Part shown: in pieces, positions 39,272-48,203 of the stretch | Numbering within the stretch: position 1 is the stretch's first letter | Layout of the letters: each line of letters begins with the position of its first letter | Origin: Streptomyces altiplanensis | GTDB taxonomy: Bacteria; Actinomycetota; Actinomycetes; Streptomycetales; Streptomycetaceae | Assembly: GCA_003719395.1 (NCBI GenBank) | Contig: RHMC01000001.1 | Coordinates: 1-64,000 of the forward strand | DNA length: 64,000 nt | Direction: 5' to 3' | Notes under the pieces: generated by a model | Told to the model about the DNA's origin: nothing | Database searches by the model: none | The model's input: the letters and a program-made list of their open reading frames with translations, nothing else | Program-made: the position numbers and the translations under genes

Positions 39272-40023
39272 TTGACCGACAACGCCGTGTTCGAAGCTTT
39301 CATGTCCCTGCACCGCGGGCTTCCCCGCCAGGGCCCCGGCTCCGACGCCACCACCCGCCACCTGTTCTCCCTCGCCAAACCGCTGCCGCGCCGTCCGCGC
39401 GTGCTCGACCTGGGCTGCGGTCCCGGCCGGGCCTCGCTGCTGCTGGCGGCGGAGTACGACGCCGAGGTGACGGCCGTCGATCTGTACGGGCCGTTCCTCG
39501 CCGAGCTGCGGAGCGCCGCCGAAGCGCGCGGGCTGGGCGACTCGGTCCGTACCGTCGAGGCCGACATGGGCCGGCTCTCCTTCCCCGACGGGTCGTTCGA
39601 CCTCGTCTGGGCGGAGAGCTCCGCCTACAGCATCGGCTTCGACATCGCGCTGCGTGACTGGCGGCGCCTGATCGCACCCGGCGGCGCCCTCGTGGTCACC
39701 GAGTGCGAGTGGTCGGCGCGGGAGCCGTCGGCCGGGGCGCGCGCGTTCTGGGACCAGCACTACGCGCTGCGCGGGCGGTCCGAGAACACGGCCGCGGCCG
39801 CGGCCGCCGGCTACGACGTCCTCGGGGTGTACGGCCAGCCCGAGAGCGACTGGGACGAGTACTACGTCCGCTCGGCGCGCGCGCGACGCGGCGGATCCCG
39901 CCGCGCCCGGCATGGACCAGGCTCTCGCCGCGACCCGCGAGGAGATCGCCGTGCGGCACGGAGCACGGCACGGAGCACGGCTACACCGGCTACGTACTGC
40001 GGCCGGCCGCCGGCCTGAGCTGA
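39272..40023 (+). CDS. Class I SAM-dependent methyltransferase (frameshifted at the 3' end)
   Basis: About 250 codons from a TTG start (TDNAVFEAFMSLHRGLPRQG) with AAAGGG upstream. SAM motif I is VLDLGCGPGRASLLLAAEY, motif II TAVDLYGPFLAELR, and SFDLVWAESSAYSIGFD and WRRLIAPGGALVVTECEWS follow. The aromatic-rich EWSAREPSAGARAFWDQHY suggests a small-molecule methyltransferase. Two indels, near 39885 and 39955, shift the last 45 residues; the restored tail is MDQALAATREEIAVRH and then GYTGYVLRPAAGLS. Substrate unknown. It stands alone between the CDF exporter and idi. Confidence 0.85.
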
Positions 40024-40146
40024 CGCGCCGCCCGCTCCTGCCGCCCCCGGGCGGCGGGAGCGGACATGCGGCCGGTCCCGTGAAGTACGGACAAGCCGCT
40101 TTTGTACGGCAGACTTGTGAGCCGGGAACCGAAGCGAAGGATGGTC

Positions 40147-40741
40147 ATGCCGAGCACACCAGTCACCGCGGCGAGCAGCTCGTCGAACGGCACAGCGGAA
40201 GAAATCCTGCTCGAGCTGGTCGACGAGGACGGCAATACCATCGGCACCGCGGAGAAGCTCTCCGCGCATCAGGCTCCCGGCCGGCTGCACCGCGCCTTCT
40301 CGGTGTTCCTCTTCGACGAGTCGGGACGGCTGCTGCTCCAGCGCCGTGCGCTCGGCAAGTACCACTCCCCCGGCGTCTGGTCCAACACCTGCTGCGGGCA
40401 CCCCTACCCCGGGGAGTCGCCGTTCGCCGCGGCCGCCCGGCGTACGCACGAAGAGCTGGGGATCTCCCCGTCGCTGCTCGCCGAGGCCGGAACCGTCCGC
40501 TACAACCACCCGGACCCCGACTCCGGCCTGGTCGAGCAGGAGTACAACCACCTCTTCGTCGGAATGGTGCAGTCCGCGCTGCGGCCCGACCCGGAGGAGG
40601 TCGGCGAGACGTCCTTCGTCACTTCGGACGAGCTGGCCGAGCAGCACGCGAAGGCGCCGTTCTCGGCCTGGTTCCTGACGGTGCTGGACGACGGCCCGCC
40701 CGGCGATCAGAGAGCTGACGGGCCCGGCCGCGGGCTGGTGA
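40147..40741 (+). CDS. idi: Isopentenyl-diphosphate delta-isomerase type 1, Idi (one frameshift)
   Basis: Isomerises IPP and DMAPP, feeding isoprenoids such as the hopanoid precursors. Nudix-like fold: RLHRAFSVFLFDESGRLLLQ, the catalytic Cys in SNTCCGHPYPGESPF, the Nudix-type helix RRTHEELGIS and the catalytic Glu in EQEYNHLFVG. A deletion near 40695 shifts the tail; the corrected end RELTGPAAGW stops at 40741. I prefer the ATG at 40147 because AAGG lies 6 bases before it; an ATG at 40141 is too close to that site. The 3' end overlaps the convergent HATPase gene by 35 bases. Confidence 0.9.
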
Positions 40742-41243
40742 CGGGCGGCCCCGCCAGCGGCAGGGCGACCCAGACGACCTTTCCGCCGCTCGCGGTGTGC
40801 TCGACGTCGCACACTCCGCCGGCCTCCGCGGTGATCTCCCGCACCAGCAGCAGGCCGCGCCCGCCGGTCTGCGCGTAGTTCCGCTCCAGGGCCTTGGGCC
40901 GGTAGGGGTGGTTGTCCTCCACGGAGACCCTGATCCACTCCTTGCCGATCGTCACTTCGACGGCCAGCTCGGGAGAGAGCAGTGCCGCGTGCCGTACGAC
41001 GTTGGTGACCAGCTCGGAGACGATGAGCAGGAGTCCCTGCGCCAGATCGTCGTGGACCGGTACCCCCTGCCGTTCGAGCAGATCACGGACGGCGTGCCGG
41101 GCCTGCGGTACGGAGGCGTCCGAGGCTGGGGCGGTGAAGCGCCAGACTCCTTCGTACTCTGCCGGGGCGTCCTCTCTCGTCACCACGTTCCGAGTGTTGA
41201 GAACGAGTGGGTCCGGGCCGCCCACTGAACAGAAGTGAGCCAT
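40707..41243 (-). CDS. Anti-sigma-type ATP-binding protein (HATPase_c_2)
   Basis: 178 residues, intact. N-box LLLIVSELVTNVVRHAALL (near residue 75) and G-box TGGRGLLLVREI (near 126) define a GHKL ATPase of the RsbW-like group. The N-terminal 45 residues are extra and carry a Cys and an acidic patch. It has no XRE or DUF397 partner here, unlike the copy at 6130. A likely role is a kinase of an anti-anti-sigma factor encoded elsewhere. Convergent with idi, the 3' ends overlapping. Confidence 0.85.
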   Translation of the reverse strand: MAHFCSVGGPDPLVLNTRNVVTREDAPAEYEGVWRFTAPASDASVPQARHAVRDLLERQGVPVHDDLAQGLLLIVSELVTNVVRHAALLSPELAVEVTIGKEWIRVSVEDNHPYRPKALERNYAQTGGRGLLLVREITAEAGGVCDVEHTASGGKVVWVALPLAGPPVTSPRPGPSAL

Positions 41244-41279
41244 AATCGACGCCTTCTGACCACTTTGCCTATGACAGCG

Positions 41280-41876
41280 TCAGTTGTGCGACTGTTCCTG
41301 GTCTTCCGGCGGCGGCGCGACCAGGTCGACCATCTGGCGGCCGCCCATGCCGATCGCGATCAGGCCGAGTCCGTCGAAGAGCAGCGCGAGCGAGAAGAAA
41401 CAGCCCAGGACATACAGGCTGCCGTGCGGCCAGTCGAAGAGGACAAGAAGGCCGAGCAGCACGCCGAAGGCGCCCTGCACGAGCGTCCAGCCGAACTGCG
41501 GGCCGCGCACCACCACACTGCCGACCAGGCGGAAGGCTCCGCCGGTCAGGAAGAGCAGCGCGGCGAACATCGTCAGTGCCTCCGCGGTGCCGACGGGGTT
41601 GCGGATGACGACGATTCCGGCCGCCAGGTTCAGCGCGGCGACCACCACACCGAGCCAGAAGAAGTTCGAGCCGCGCGACTGGACCGCCTGGAGCAGACCG
41701 ACGAGGCCGCCGACCAGCAGCAGCCAGCCGAAGAGGATCATCGAGGTGAGGGTGGCGACGCCGGTGTGGACCAGACCGACGACTCCTCCCAGCACGAGAA
41801 CCGCGCCGAGGAAGGCCAGCCGGCCGAAACCGCGACGGAGCTTCCTGCCCTCGGGTGTGCTTGCGGGACCGGCCAT
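41280..41876 (-). CDS. HdeD-family (DUF308) membrane protein
   Basis: 198 residues, intact, about six spans in two repeated three-helix halves (LVLGGVVGLVHTGVATLTSM, VVVAALNLAAGIVVIRNPVG, GAFGVLLGLLVLFDWPHGSL). Related to E. coli HdeD, an acid-resistance membrane protein of unclear mechanism. I chose ATG 41876 because hydrophobic homology begins there and the upstream part of the frame is unlike the family. Divergent from the enoyl-CoA hydratase gene with 81 bases between. Confidence 0.85.
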   Translation of the reverse strand: MAGPASTPEGRKLRRGFGRLAFLGAVLVLGGVVGLVHTGVATLTSMILFGWLLLVGGLVGLLQAVQSRGSNFFWLGVVVAALNLAAGIVVIRNPVGTAEALTMFAALLFLTGGAFRLVGSVVVRGPQFGWTLVQGAFGVLLGLLVLFDWPHGSLYVLGCFFSLALLFDGLGLIAIGMGGRQMVDLVAPPPEDQEQSHN

Positions 41877-41957
41877 GAACGACTCCTCACGCGGTAGCGC
41901 CCGCTTCTCGGCCCCTTCGTGATCATAGGTTCGTACGGTCCGGATAGCATCCGGCGC

Positions 41958-42714
41958 ATGGAGCCGCAGCTTGAGCACGCCGTCGCGGACGGGGTCGCGA
42001 CGTCGTCATCAGCAACCCCGCCAAGCGCAACGCCATGACCGCCGGGATGTGGCGCGCGCTGCCGGGCTGCTGGAGCTGCTGGCCGCGGACCGGGACGTAC
42101 GGGCGCTGGTGCTGACCGGGGCGGGGGACACCTTCTGCGCGGGGGCGGACATCTCGTCGCTGCGGGAACCGGGCGAGGAGCCGCAGGGGCTCGCCGTGCG
42201 GGCCGAGGAGGCGCTGGCCGCGTTCCCGAAGCCCACGCTCGCCGCCGTGCGCGGGTACTGCGTCGGCGGCGGCAGCCAGCTGGCCGCCGCCTGTGATCTG
42301 CGGTTCGCGGAGGAGAGCGCGTCCTTCGGAGTCACGCCCGCGAAGCTCGGGGTCGTCTATCCCTCGTCGTCGACCCGGCGGCTGGTCTCCCTGGTGGGGC
42401 CTGCGACGGCCAAGTACCTTTTGTTCTCGGGCGAGTTGATCGACACGCAGCGGGCGCTCGGCACCGGTCTCGTGGACGAGGTGCTGCCGCGCGGCGAACT
42501 GGACAAGCGGGTGGCCGGGTTCACCCGGGTGCTGGTGTCGCGCTCGCAGCTGACGCAGGCCGCGGCGAAGGAGTTCGCCGACGGCCGGGAGGACCGGGAC
42601 GCGCACTGGGCCGCGCAGGCGCGCGGCAGCGGCGACACCGCCGAGGGGGTCGCCGCCTTCCTGGAGCGCCGTACGCCCCGTTTCACGTGGACGCCGGGAC
42701 CTATTGGAGGATGA
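41958..42714 (+). CDS. Enoyl-CoA hydratase/isomerase family protein (frameshifted near the start)
   Basis: Crotonase fold, about 252 codons. ATG 41958 (EPQLEHAVADGVA), then two indels near 41998 and 42060. The frame then runs clean: ADRDVRALVLTGAGDTFCAG, AGADISSLRE (oxyanion hole), GYCVGGGSQLAAACDLRFAE (second oxyanion strand) and LGVVYPSSSTRRL. The usual second Glu after LGV is Tyr, so the true reaction may be isomerase-like or other. TAGCAT ends 7 bases before the ATG with no Shine-Dalgarno, suggesting leaderless expression. The 3' end overlaps the convergent DJ-1 gene by 14 bases. Confidence 0.86.
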
Positions 42715-43339
42715 ACCGGCTCTTGCCGCGGAACTCCTCGACGAGCGCGGCCGGCGCCTTCTGCGGCGCCCCGGCGTCGTACGGCGGCTGGGGGTCGTAC
42801 TCCGTCAGCAGCTGCACGGCCTGCGCGTGGTCGTCGCCCGCGATCCGGCCGACCAGGGTGAGGCCCATGTCGATGCCGGACGAGACGCCCGCGGCGGTGA
42901 CGTACTTGCCGTCGGTGACCACGCGCTCGCCCGTGGGATCCGCGCCGAAGGTCTTCAGCGTGTCCAGAGCCAGCCAGTGCGAGGTGGCGCGGCGGCCGTC
43001 GAGGAGCCCGGCCGCGGCGAGGAGCAGCGAGCCGGTGCAGACGGAGGTCGTCCAGGTCGTGGCGGCGTCGACGGTACGCAGCCAGGCCAGGAGCGCCTCG
43101 TTCTCCATCTGGGCGGCCTGACCGGGGCCGCCCGGCACGAGCACGATGTCGGGGTTCACGACGTCGGCGAAGGTCTTGCCGGCGACGAGGGTCAGCTCGC
43201 CCCGGTCGTTGACCACGGGCCCGGTGCGCTCGGCGACGAAGACCGTCTCGGCGTCCGGCAGGCGGCAGAGCATCTCGTACGGGCCGACCGCGTCGAGTGC
43301 GGTGAAGCGGTCGAAGAGGGCGATGGCGATCTGCGTCAT
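42701..43339 (-). CDS. DJ-1/PfpI family protein (isonitrile hydratase-like)
   Basis: 212 residues, intact. Class I glutamine amidotransferase-like fold with IALFDRFTALDAVGPYEMLC at the start, DIVLVPGGPGQ and the nucleophile elbow TTSVCTGSLLLAAAGLLDGR with Cys near residue 103. ATSHWLALDTLKTFGA and DGKYVTAAGVSSGIDMGLTL are typical of the isonitrile hydratase / ThiJ-like subgroup. No HTH is present. Adjacent to a GlxA-type regulator with the same domain, likely on one transcript or an old duplication. The substrate is unknown. Confidence 0.9.
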   Translation of the reverse strand: MTQIAIALFDRFTALDAVGPYEMLCRLPDAETVFVAERTGPVVNDRGELTLVAGKTFADVVNPDIVLVPGGPGQAAQMENEALLAWLRTVDAATTWTTSVCTGSLLLAAAGLLDGRRATSHWLALDTLKTFGADPTGERVVTDGKYVTAAGVSSGIDMGLTLVGRIAGDDHAQAVQLLTEYDPQPPYDAGAPQKAPAALVEEFRGKSRFILQ

Positions 43340-43385
43340 GGTGTCCGTGTCCCTTTCGTGGGCGGTACTGCGACGGTGGTGGTGC

Positions 43386-44388
43386 TCAGGAGCGGTCCGC
43401 GGGAGCCCGGCGTTCGTCCTGCGGCGCATTGAGGGGCCGGAAACGGCGGCGGTACTCGGCGGGGGCCGCGCCGAGGCTCTTCACGAAGGCGCGGCGCATC
43501 GCCTCGGGGGTGCCGTAGCCGCAGGTCCGGGAGATCTCCTCGACGCCGTCCGCCGAGTCCTCCAGGAGCCGCCGCGCGTGTTCGAGGCGTACGCGTTCGA
43601 CGTACCTGCCGGGGGTCGTGCCCGTCTCGGACCGGAAGGCGCGGGCGAAGTGGCGCGGCGACAGGCGGGCACGGCCGGCCAGCGCCTCGACCGACAGGTC
43701 GGCCCCCGGGTGTTCCGTGATCCACTGCTGGACCTCCCGGAGGGGTTCGCGCCGCGCGGTCTGGGCGGCGAGCTGGGCGCTGAACTGCGCCTGGTTCCCC
43801 GGGCGGCGGAGGAAGACGACGAGGTGGCGGGCGACGGTGAGCGCCGTGTCCCTGCCCAGGTCCTCCTCGACGAGGGCGAGCGCCAGGTCGATGCCCGCCG
43901 TGACGCCGGCCGAGGTCGCCACGTTCCCGTCTCGTATGTAGATGGGGTCCGGGTCGACCTCGACGGCCGGGTGGGTGCGGGCCATGTGGTCGCTGAGCGC
44001 CCAGTGCGTGGTGGCCGGCGGCGTCGAGCAGTCCGGCCCCGGCGAGCAGGGAGCGCCCCCCGTGCAGACGGAGACCACGCGCTCGGCGCGCGGGGGCGTT
44101 CTCGAGCAGCCAGTCGTCAGGCGCGGGTCGGGGGGTGCGGGTGCCCCGGCCGCCGGGGACGAGGAGGGTGTGGGGGCGCGGGCTCACCGGGCGAGGGCGG
44201 CGTCGGGGAGGAGCGTGAGGCCCGCTGGAGGTGCGGACGGGAGCGCCGTCGAGCGAAGCGCTGCGGATGCGGTACGCCCCGGGGTCGCCCGCCTGTGCGG
44301 CCGCGCCGGCGAAGACCTCCACGGGGCCGGTCACATCGAGGCTCTGGACCTCGTCGAACAGGACGACGAGTACGGATCGCTGCGTCAT
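43386..44388 (-). CDS. GlxA-type AraC-family regulator with DJ-1 domain (frameshifted)
   Basis: About 334 codons. The N-terminal DJ-1-like sensor domain begins SVLVVLFDEVQSLDVTGPVE. Indels near 44200, 44090 and 44030 break its middle (HTLLVPGGRGT, then VVSVCTGG). The C-terminal part is clean: DLALALVEEDLGRDTALTVA, then the double AraC HTH with LSVEALAGRARLSPRHFARA, FRSETGTTPGRYVERVRLEH and GYGTPEAMRRAFVKSLGAAP. It probably controls the neighbouring DJ-1 gene or itself. Starts at ATG 44388, divergent from the SCO6745-family gene. Confidence 0.86.
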
Positions 44389-44472
44389 GCGCCCATCCTT
44401 CGGGCCCCTGCGGCTGTCCGCAATGACGAGAACCCCACCTTTGCTGCCACGGGGCCCCGGCGCTTCCAGACG

Positions 44473-44492
44473 TACTGACCAGTCGGTAGCGT
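44473..44492 (+). promoter_or_regulatory. Leaderless promoter with TetR-like operator before the SCO6745-family gene
   Basis: Near-palindrome TACTGAC-CA-GTCGGTA (44473-44488) overlaps a -10-like TAGCGT (44487-44492) that ends 6 bases before the ATG at 44499. Candidate -35 TTCCAG (44464-44469), 17-base spacer. TetR-family sites often look like this. No TetR gene lies in the window. Confidence 0.45.
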
Positions 44493-44498
44493 ACGGTC

Positions 44499-45358
44499 AT
44501 GACCTCTCTTCCCGCGCGCGCCGGCCGCCGCTGCCACAACGCCCTCAATCCGCTGCACTCGACCGTCTACTTCTCCCCCGACTTCACGAAGGAGCTGGCG
44601 GGGGTGGGCATCGAGGACAGCAGCGCCGCCTACTTCGCGGGCCGGGGCGCCGCCATGGGCGCGGTCGGGGCCGGTGTGATCACCGCCGCGTTCTACAACT
44701 TCAACCACGACCTCGTCGCCCGTCACGTGCCCGAGGTGTGGCGCACGGCGCCGCCCGAGGCCGTGCTCGCCGCGCGGCTGCGCGCCGTGGACTCCACGCT
44801 GCGCCGGCTGCTCGGCGCTCAGGCCGTCGCCTCCGACGAGATGGCGGAGGCCGCCGGGCTCGCGCTGCGCGCCGCCGAGGCGTGCACCCGGCACGCCCGT
44901 CCGCTGTACGCCGCCCACGCCGATCTGCCCGTGCCCGAGCAGCCCCACCTCGCGTACTGGCACGTCTCGACGCTGCTGCGCGAGCACCGCGCGACGGTCA
45001 CCTGGCCGCGCTGCTCGCCGCGGGGCTCGACCCGGTGGAGGCGCTGGTCAGCCACACGGCGACCGGCAAGGGCATGTCGCCGCGCTGGATTCTGGCGACC
45101 CGCGGCTGGAACCGTACGGACTGGGAAGCGGCCGCGGAACGGCTGCGGGAGCGCGGACTCCTGGACGGCGAGGGCGAGTTGACCGAGGCGGGCACGGCGT
45201 TGCGCGCCGATCTGGAGGACACCACGGACCGGTTCGACGCGGCGCCGTACGAACACCTGGGCGCCGAGGGCACCGAGCGGCTCACCGAGCTCGGCCGCGG
45301 CTTCCTGGGAGCGGCGCTGGGAGCGGGCGCGTTCCCCGCCGATCTCACCGGCGCGTGA
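44499..45358 (+). CDS. SCO6745-family protein (one frameshift)
   Basis: About 286 codons. NALNPLHSTVYFSPDFTKEL, AYFAGRGAAMGAVGAGVITA and FYNFNHDLVARHVPEVW are the conserved opening of this actinobacterial family. An indel near 44990 passes to LAALLAAGLDPVEALVSHTA, then RGWNRTDWEAAAERLRERGL (winged-helix-like) and TELGRGFLGAALGAGAFPAD. The family is of unknown function; its winged-helix-like half suggests a regulatory role. No membrane segment or signal. Starts at ATG 44499, apparently leaderless. Confidence 0.85.
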
Positions 45359-45461
45359 CACTGCCCGTCGCGCAGGGCGTTTGCGCCGCGTGATGACGGA
45401 CACCCGAACTGTGTCGGACACCGAGATGTGTGTCGGACTCCGATACAGCAGGAGGTACAAC

Positions 45462-45608
45462 GTGTTGCGTGCGATTGCAGATGGACTCCGGATGATCGGC
45501 TCGGCCGTCGCGACAGTGGTGACCCTGCCCTTCCGACTGGTAGCCAAGCTCTTCGGAGGCGCGTCGAGCACCGCGTCCCGCGGCGGTGGCCGCGCGCGCC
45601 GCGCCTGA
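45462..45608 (+). CDS. LPFR-motif small protein
   Basis: 48 residues. One amphipathic or membrane-inserting helix with the LPFR motif (VVTLPFRLVAKLFGG) is followed by a basic Arg/Gly tail. I chose GTG 45462 because AGGAGG lies exactly 6 bases before it; the frame is open further upstream without a better start. Similar tiny proteins are conserved in Streptomyces with no known role. A peripheral membrane micro-protein is likely. Sits between the SCO6745-family gene and tex. Confidence 0.75.
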   Translation: MLRAIADGLRMIGSAVATVVTLPFRLVAKLFGGASSTASRGGGRARRA

Positions 45609-45701
45609 CCGTCCGGCCGGGCGCGCGCGACACGGGACCCGACGACCCTGCACAATGCAGGCTCAAGCACAGCCCGCAGGAGAAGGCGAGTCGGGAACAT
45701 C

Positions 45702-48092
45702 GTGACGACGTCCATCGAAGGCAGGATCGCCGAGGAGCTCGGCGTAAAAGAGCGGCAGGTCCGGGCCGCCGTCGAATTGCTCGACGGCGGCTCGACCGTG
45801 CCGTTCATCGCTCGCTACCGCAAGGAAGCGACCGAGATGCTCGACGACGCGCAGCTGCGCACGCTGGAGGAGCGGCTGCGGTATCTGCGGGAGCTGGAGG
45901 AGCGGCGGACCGCGGTCCTGGAGTCCGTACGCGAACAGGGCAAGCTGGATGCTGCCCTTGAAGCGCGGATCCGGGCCGCCGACACCAAGGCCCGGCTGGA
46001 AGACATCTACCTGCCGTTCAAGCCCAAGCGCCGGACGAAGGCGCAGATCGCGCGCGAGGCGGGGCTCGAACCGCTGGCCCAGGGGCTGCTGGCCGACCCT
46101 TCGGTGGAGCCGCTCGCGGCCGCGGCCGCGTTCGTGGACGCGGAGAAGGGCGTGGCCGACGCGCAGGCCGCCCTGGACGGTGCGCGGTCGATCCTCACCG
46201 AGAACTTCTCGGAGGACGCCGACCTGATCGGTGAGGTGCGGGAGCGCATGTGGTCGCGCGGGCGGCTGGTCGCGAAGGTGCGGGAGGGCAAGGAGGAGGC
46301 CGGCGCCAAGTTCGCCGACTACTTCGACTTCTCCGAGCCCTTCACCGCGCTGCCCTCGCACCGGGTGCTCGCCACGACTGCGGGGCGAGAAGGAAGACGT
46401 ACTGGACCTGGTGCTGGAGCCCGAGGAGCCCTCGGAGGCGGCCGCGGCCGGGCCTTCCGCGTACGAGAACATGATCGCCCGGCGCTTCGGCATCTCCGAC
46501 CGGGGCCGCCCCGGCGACAAACGGCTCGGCGACACCGTGCGACTGGGCGTGGCGGACCCGGATCCTGGTGCACCTGGGGATCGATCTGCGGCTGCGGCTG
46601 CGGACCGCCGCGGAGGACGAGGCGGTGCGCGTCTTCGCGGCGAACCTGCGCGACCTGCTGCTGGCGGCGCCGGCCGGGACGCGGGCGACCCTCGGGCTCG
46701 ACCCCGGTTTCCGTACGGGCGTGAAGGTCGCCGACGTGGACGCGACCGGCAAGGTCGTCGCGACCGATGTGATCTACCCGCACGTACCCCGGAACAAGTG
46801 GGACGAGTCGCTGGCGACGCTGGCGCGGCTCGCCAAGGAGCACGACGTCGAGCTCGTCGCCATCGGCAACGGCACGGCGTCCCGGGAGACCGACAAGCTC
46901 GCCGGTGAGCTGTGCGACAGGCACCCCGAGCTGAAGCTGACGAAGGTGATGGTGTCGGAGGCGGGTGCGTCGGTGTACTCGGCGTCCGCCTTCGCCTCGC
47001 AGGAGCTTCCGGATCTGGATGTGTCGCTGCGCGGCGCCGTGTCGATCGCGCGGCGGCTCCAGGATCCGCTCGCGGAGCTCGTGAAGATCGACCCGAAGTC
47101 GATCGGGGTCGGGCAGTACCAGCACGACCTGGCGGAAGTGAAGCTGTCGCGCTCGCTCGACGCGGTGGTCGAGGACTGTGTCAACGGTGTGGGCGTCGAC
47201 GTCAACACCGCTTCCGCGCCGCTCCTTTCGCGGGTCTCCGGCATCAGCTCCGGGCTCGCGGAGAACATCGTGGCGCACCGGGACGCGAACGGTCCGTTCC
47301 GGTCCCGGAAGGGGCTCAAGGACGTGGCGCGGCTCGGCCCGAAGGCGTACGAGCAGTGTGCGGGCTTCCTGCGCATCCAAGGCGGCGACGATCCGCTGGA
47401 CGCGTCGAGCGTGCATCCCGAGGCGTACCCGGTGGTGCGGGCGATGGTGAAGGAGACGGGCGGCGGTGTCGGGACGCTCATCGGGAACACGGCGGTGCTG
47501 CGGTCGCTGCGGCCCGCCGACTACGTGAACGACACGTTCGGTCTGCCGACCGTGTCGGACATCCTGAAGGAGCTGGAGAAGCCGGGGCGCGACCCGCGGC
47601 CCGCGTTCAGGACGGCGACCTTCAAGGAAGGCGTCGAGAAACTCGGCGACCTGGAGCCCGGGATGGTCCTGGAGGGTGTGGTGACGAACGTCGCCGCGTT
47701 CGGCGCCTTCGTGGACGTGGGCGTTCACCAGGACGGGCTCGTGCACGTGTCGGCGCTGTCGAAGACCTTCGTCAAGGACCCGCGGGACGTGGTGAAGCCC
47801 GGCGACGTGGTGAAGGTGAAGGTGCTGGAGGTCGACATCGCGCGCAAGCGGATCGCGCTGACGCTCCGCTCGACGACGACGCGGCGCGCCGCGGGCCGGC
47901 GGCGGCCGGGGCGAGGGCGGCGGGCGCCGTGACCGGGAGCGCGGAGCCGGTGGCAAGCCTCCGCAGCAGCGACAGGGCCGTCCGCAGCGGGGGCGGCGGC
48001 AAGGGCCAGGTCCCGCCGCCGGCGAACAGCGCGATGGCGACGCGCTGGCGCGAGCGGGGCTGACGGACCCCGGGAGCAAGGGGCGGAGCTAG
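45702..48092 (+). CDS. tex: Transcription accessory protein Tex (frameshifted)
   Basis: Large RNA/nucleic-acid-binding protein of about 796 codons that influences transcription and stress survival. The N-terminal HTH region ([39 protein letters not shown]) is followed by the YqgF-like domain ([28 protein letters not shown]), the helix-hairpin-helix ([20 protein letters not shown]) and a C-terminal S1 domain ([30 protein letters not shown]). Extra bases near 46380 and 46545 shift the frame, and further indels near 47875, 47920 and 48030 change the tail, restoring [20 protein letters not shown] and a stop at 48092. GTG start at 45702. Usually an intact housekeeping-type gene, which supports the sequence-error explanation. 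Confidence 0.9.
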
Positions 48093-48107
48093 GACGCGGC
48101 CGGCGGT

Positions 48108-48169
48108 ACCCGGCGCGGCGGGTGCCGTCGGAGCCTGCGGGGCCCACCGCCGGGCCCGCCGCGCCGGGT
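48108..48169. terminator. Bidirectional hairpin between tex and the FAD oxidase
   Basis: Perfect 15-bp inverted repeat, ACCCGGCGCGGCGGG (48108-48122) and its complement (48155-48169), with a 32-base loop. It sits between two convergent stops, 16 and 35 bases away. Confidence 0.75.
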
Positions 48170-48203
48170 CCACCGCGGCCCGGCCCGGGTCCGCGCGCGC
48201 GGG

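Noticed and set aside
45381..45461. Longer 75-codon version of the LPFR protein
   Set aside because: The extension lacks a ribosome site, while AGGAGG is ideally placed before GTG 45462.
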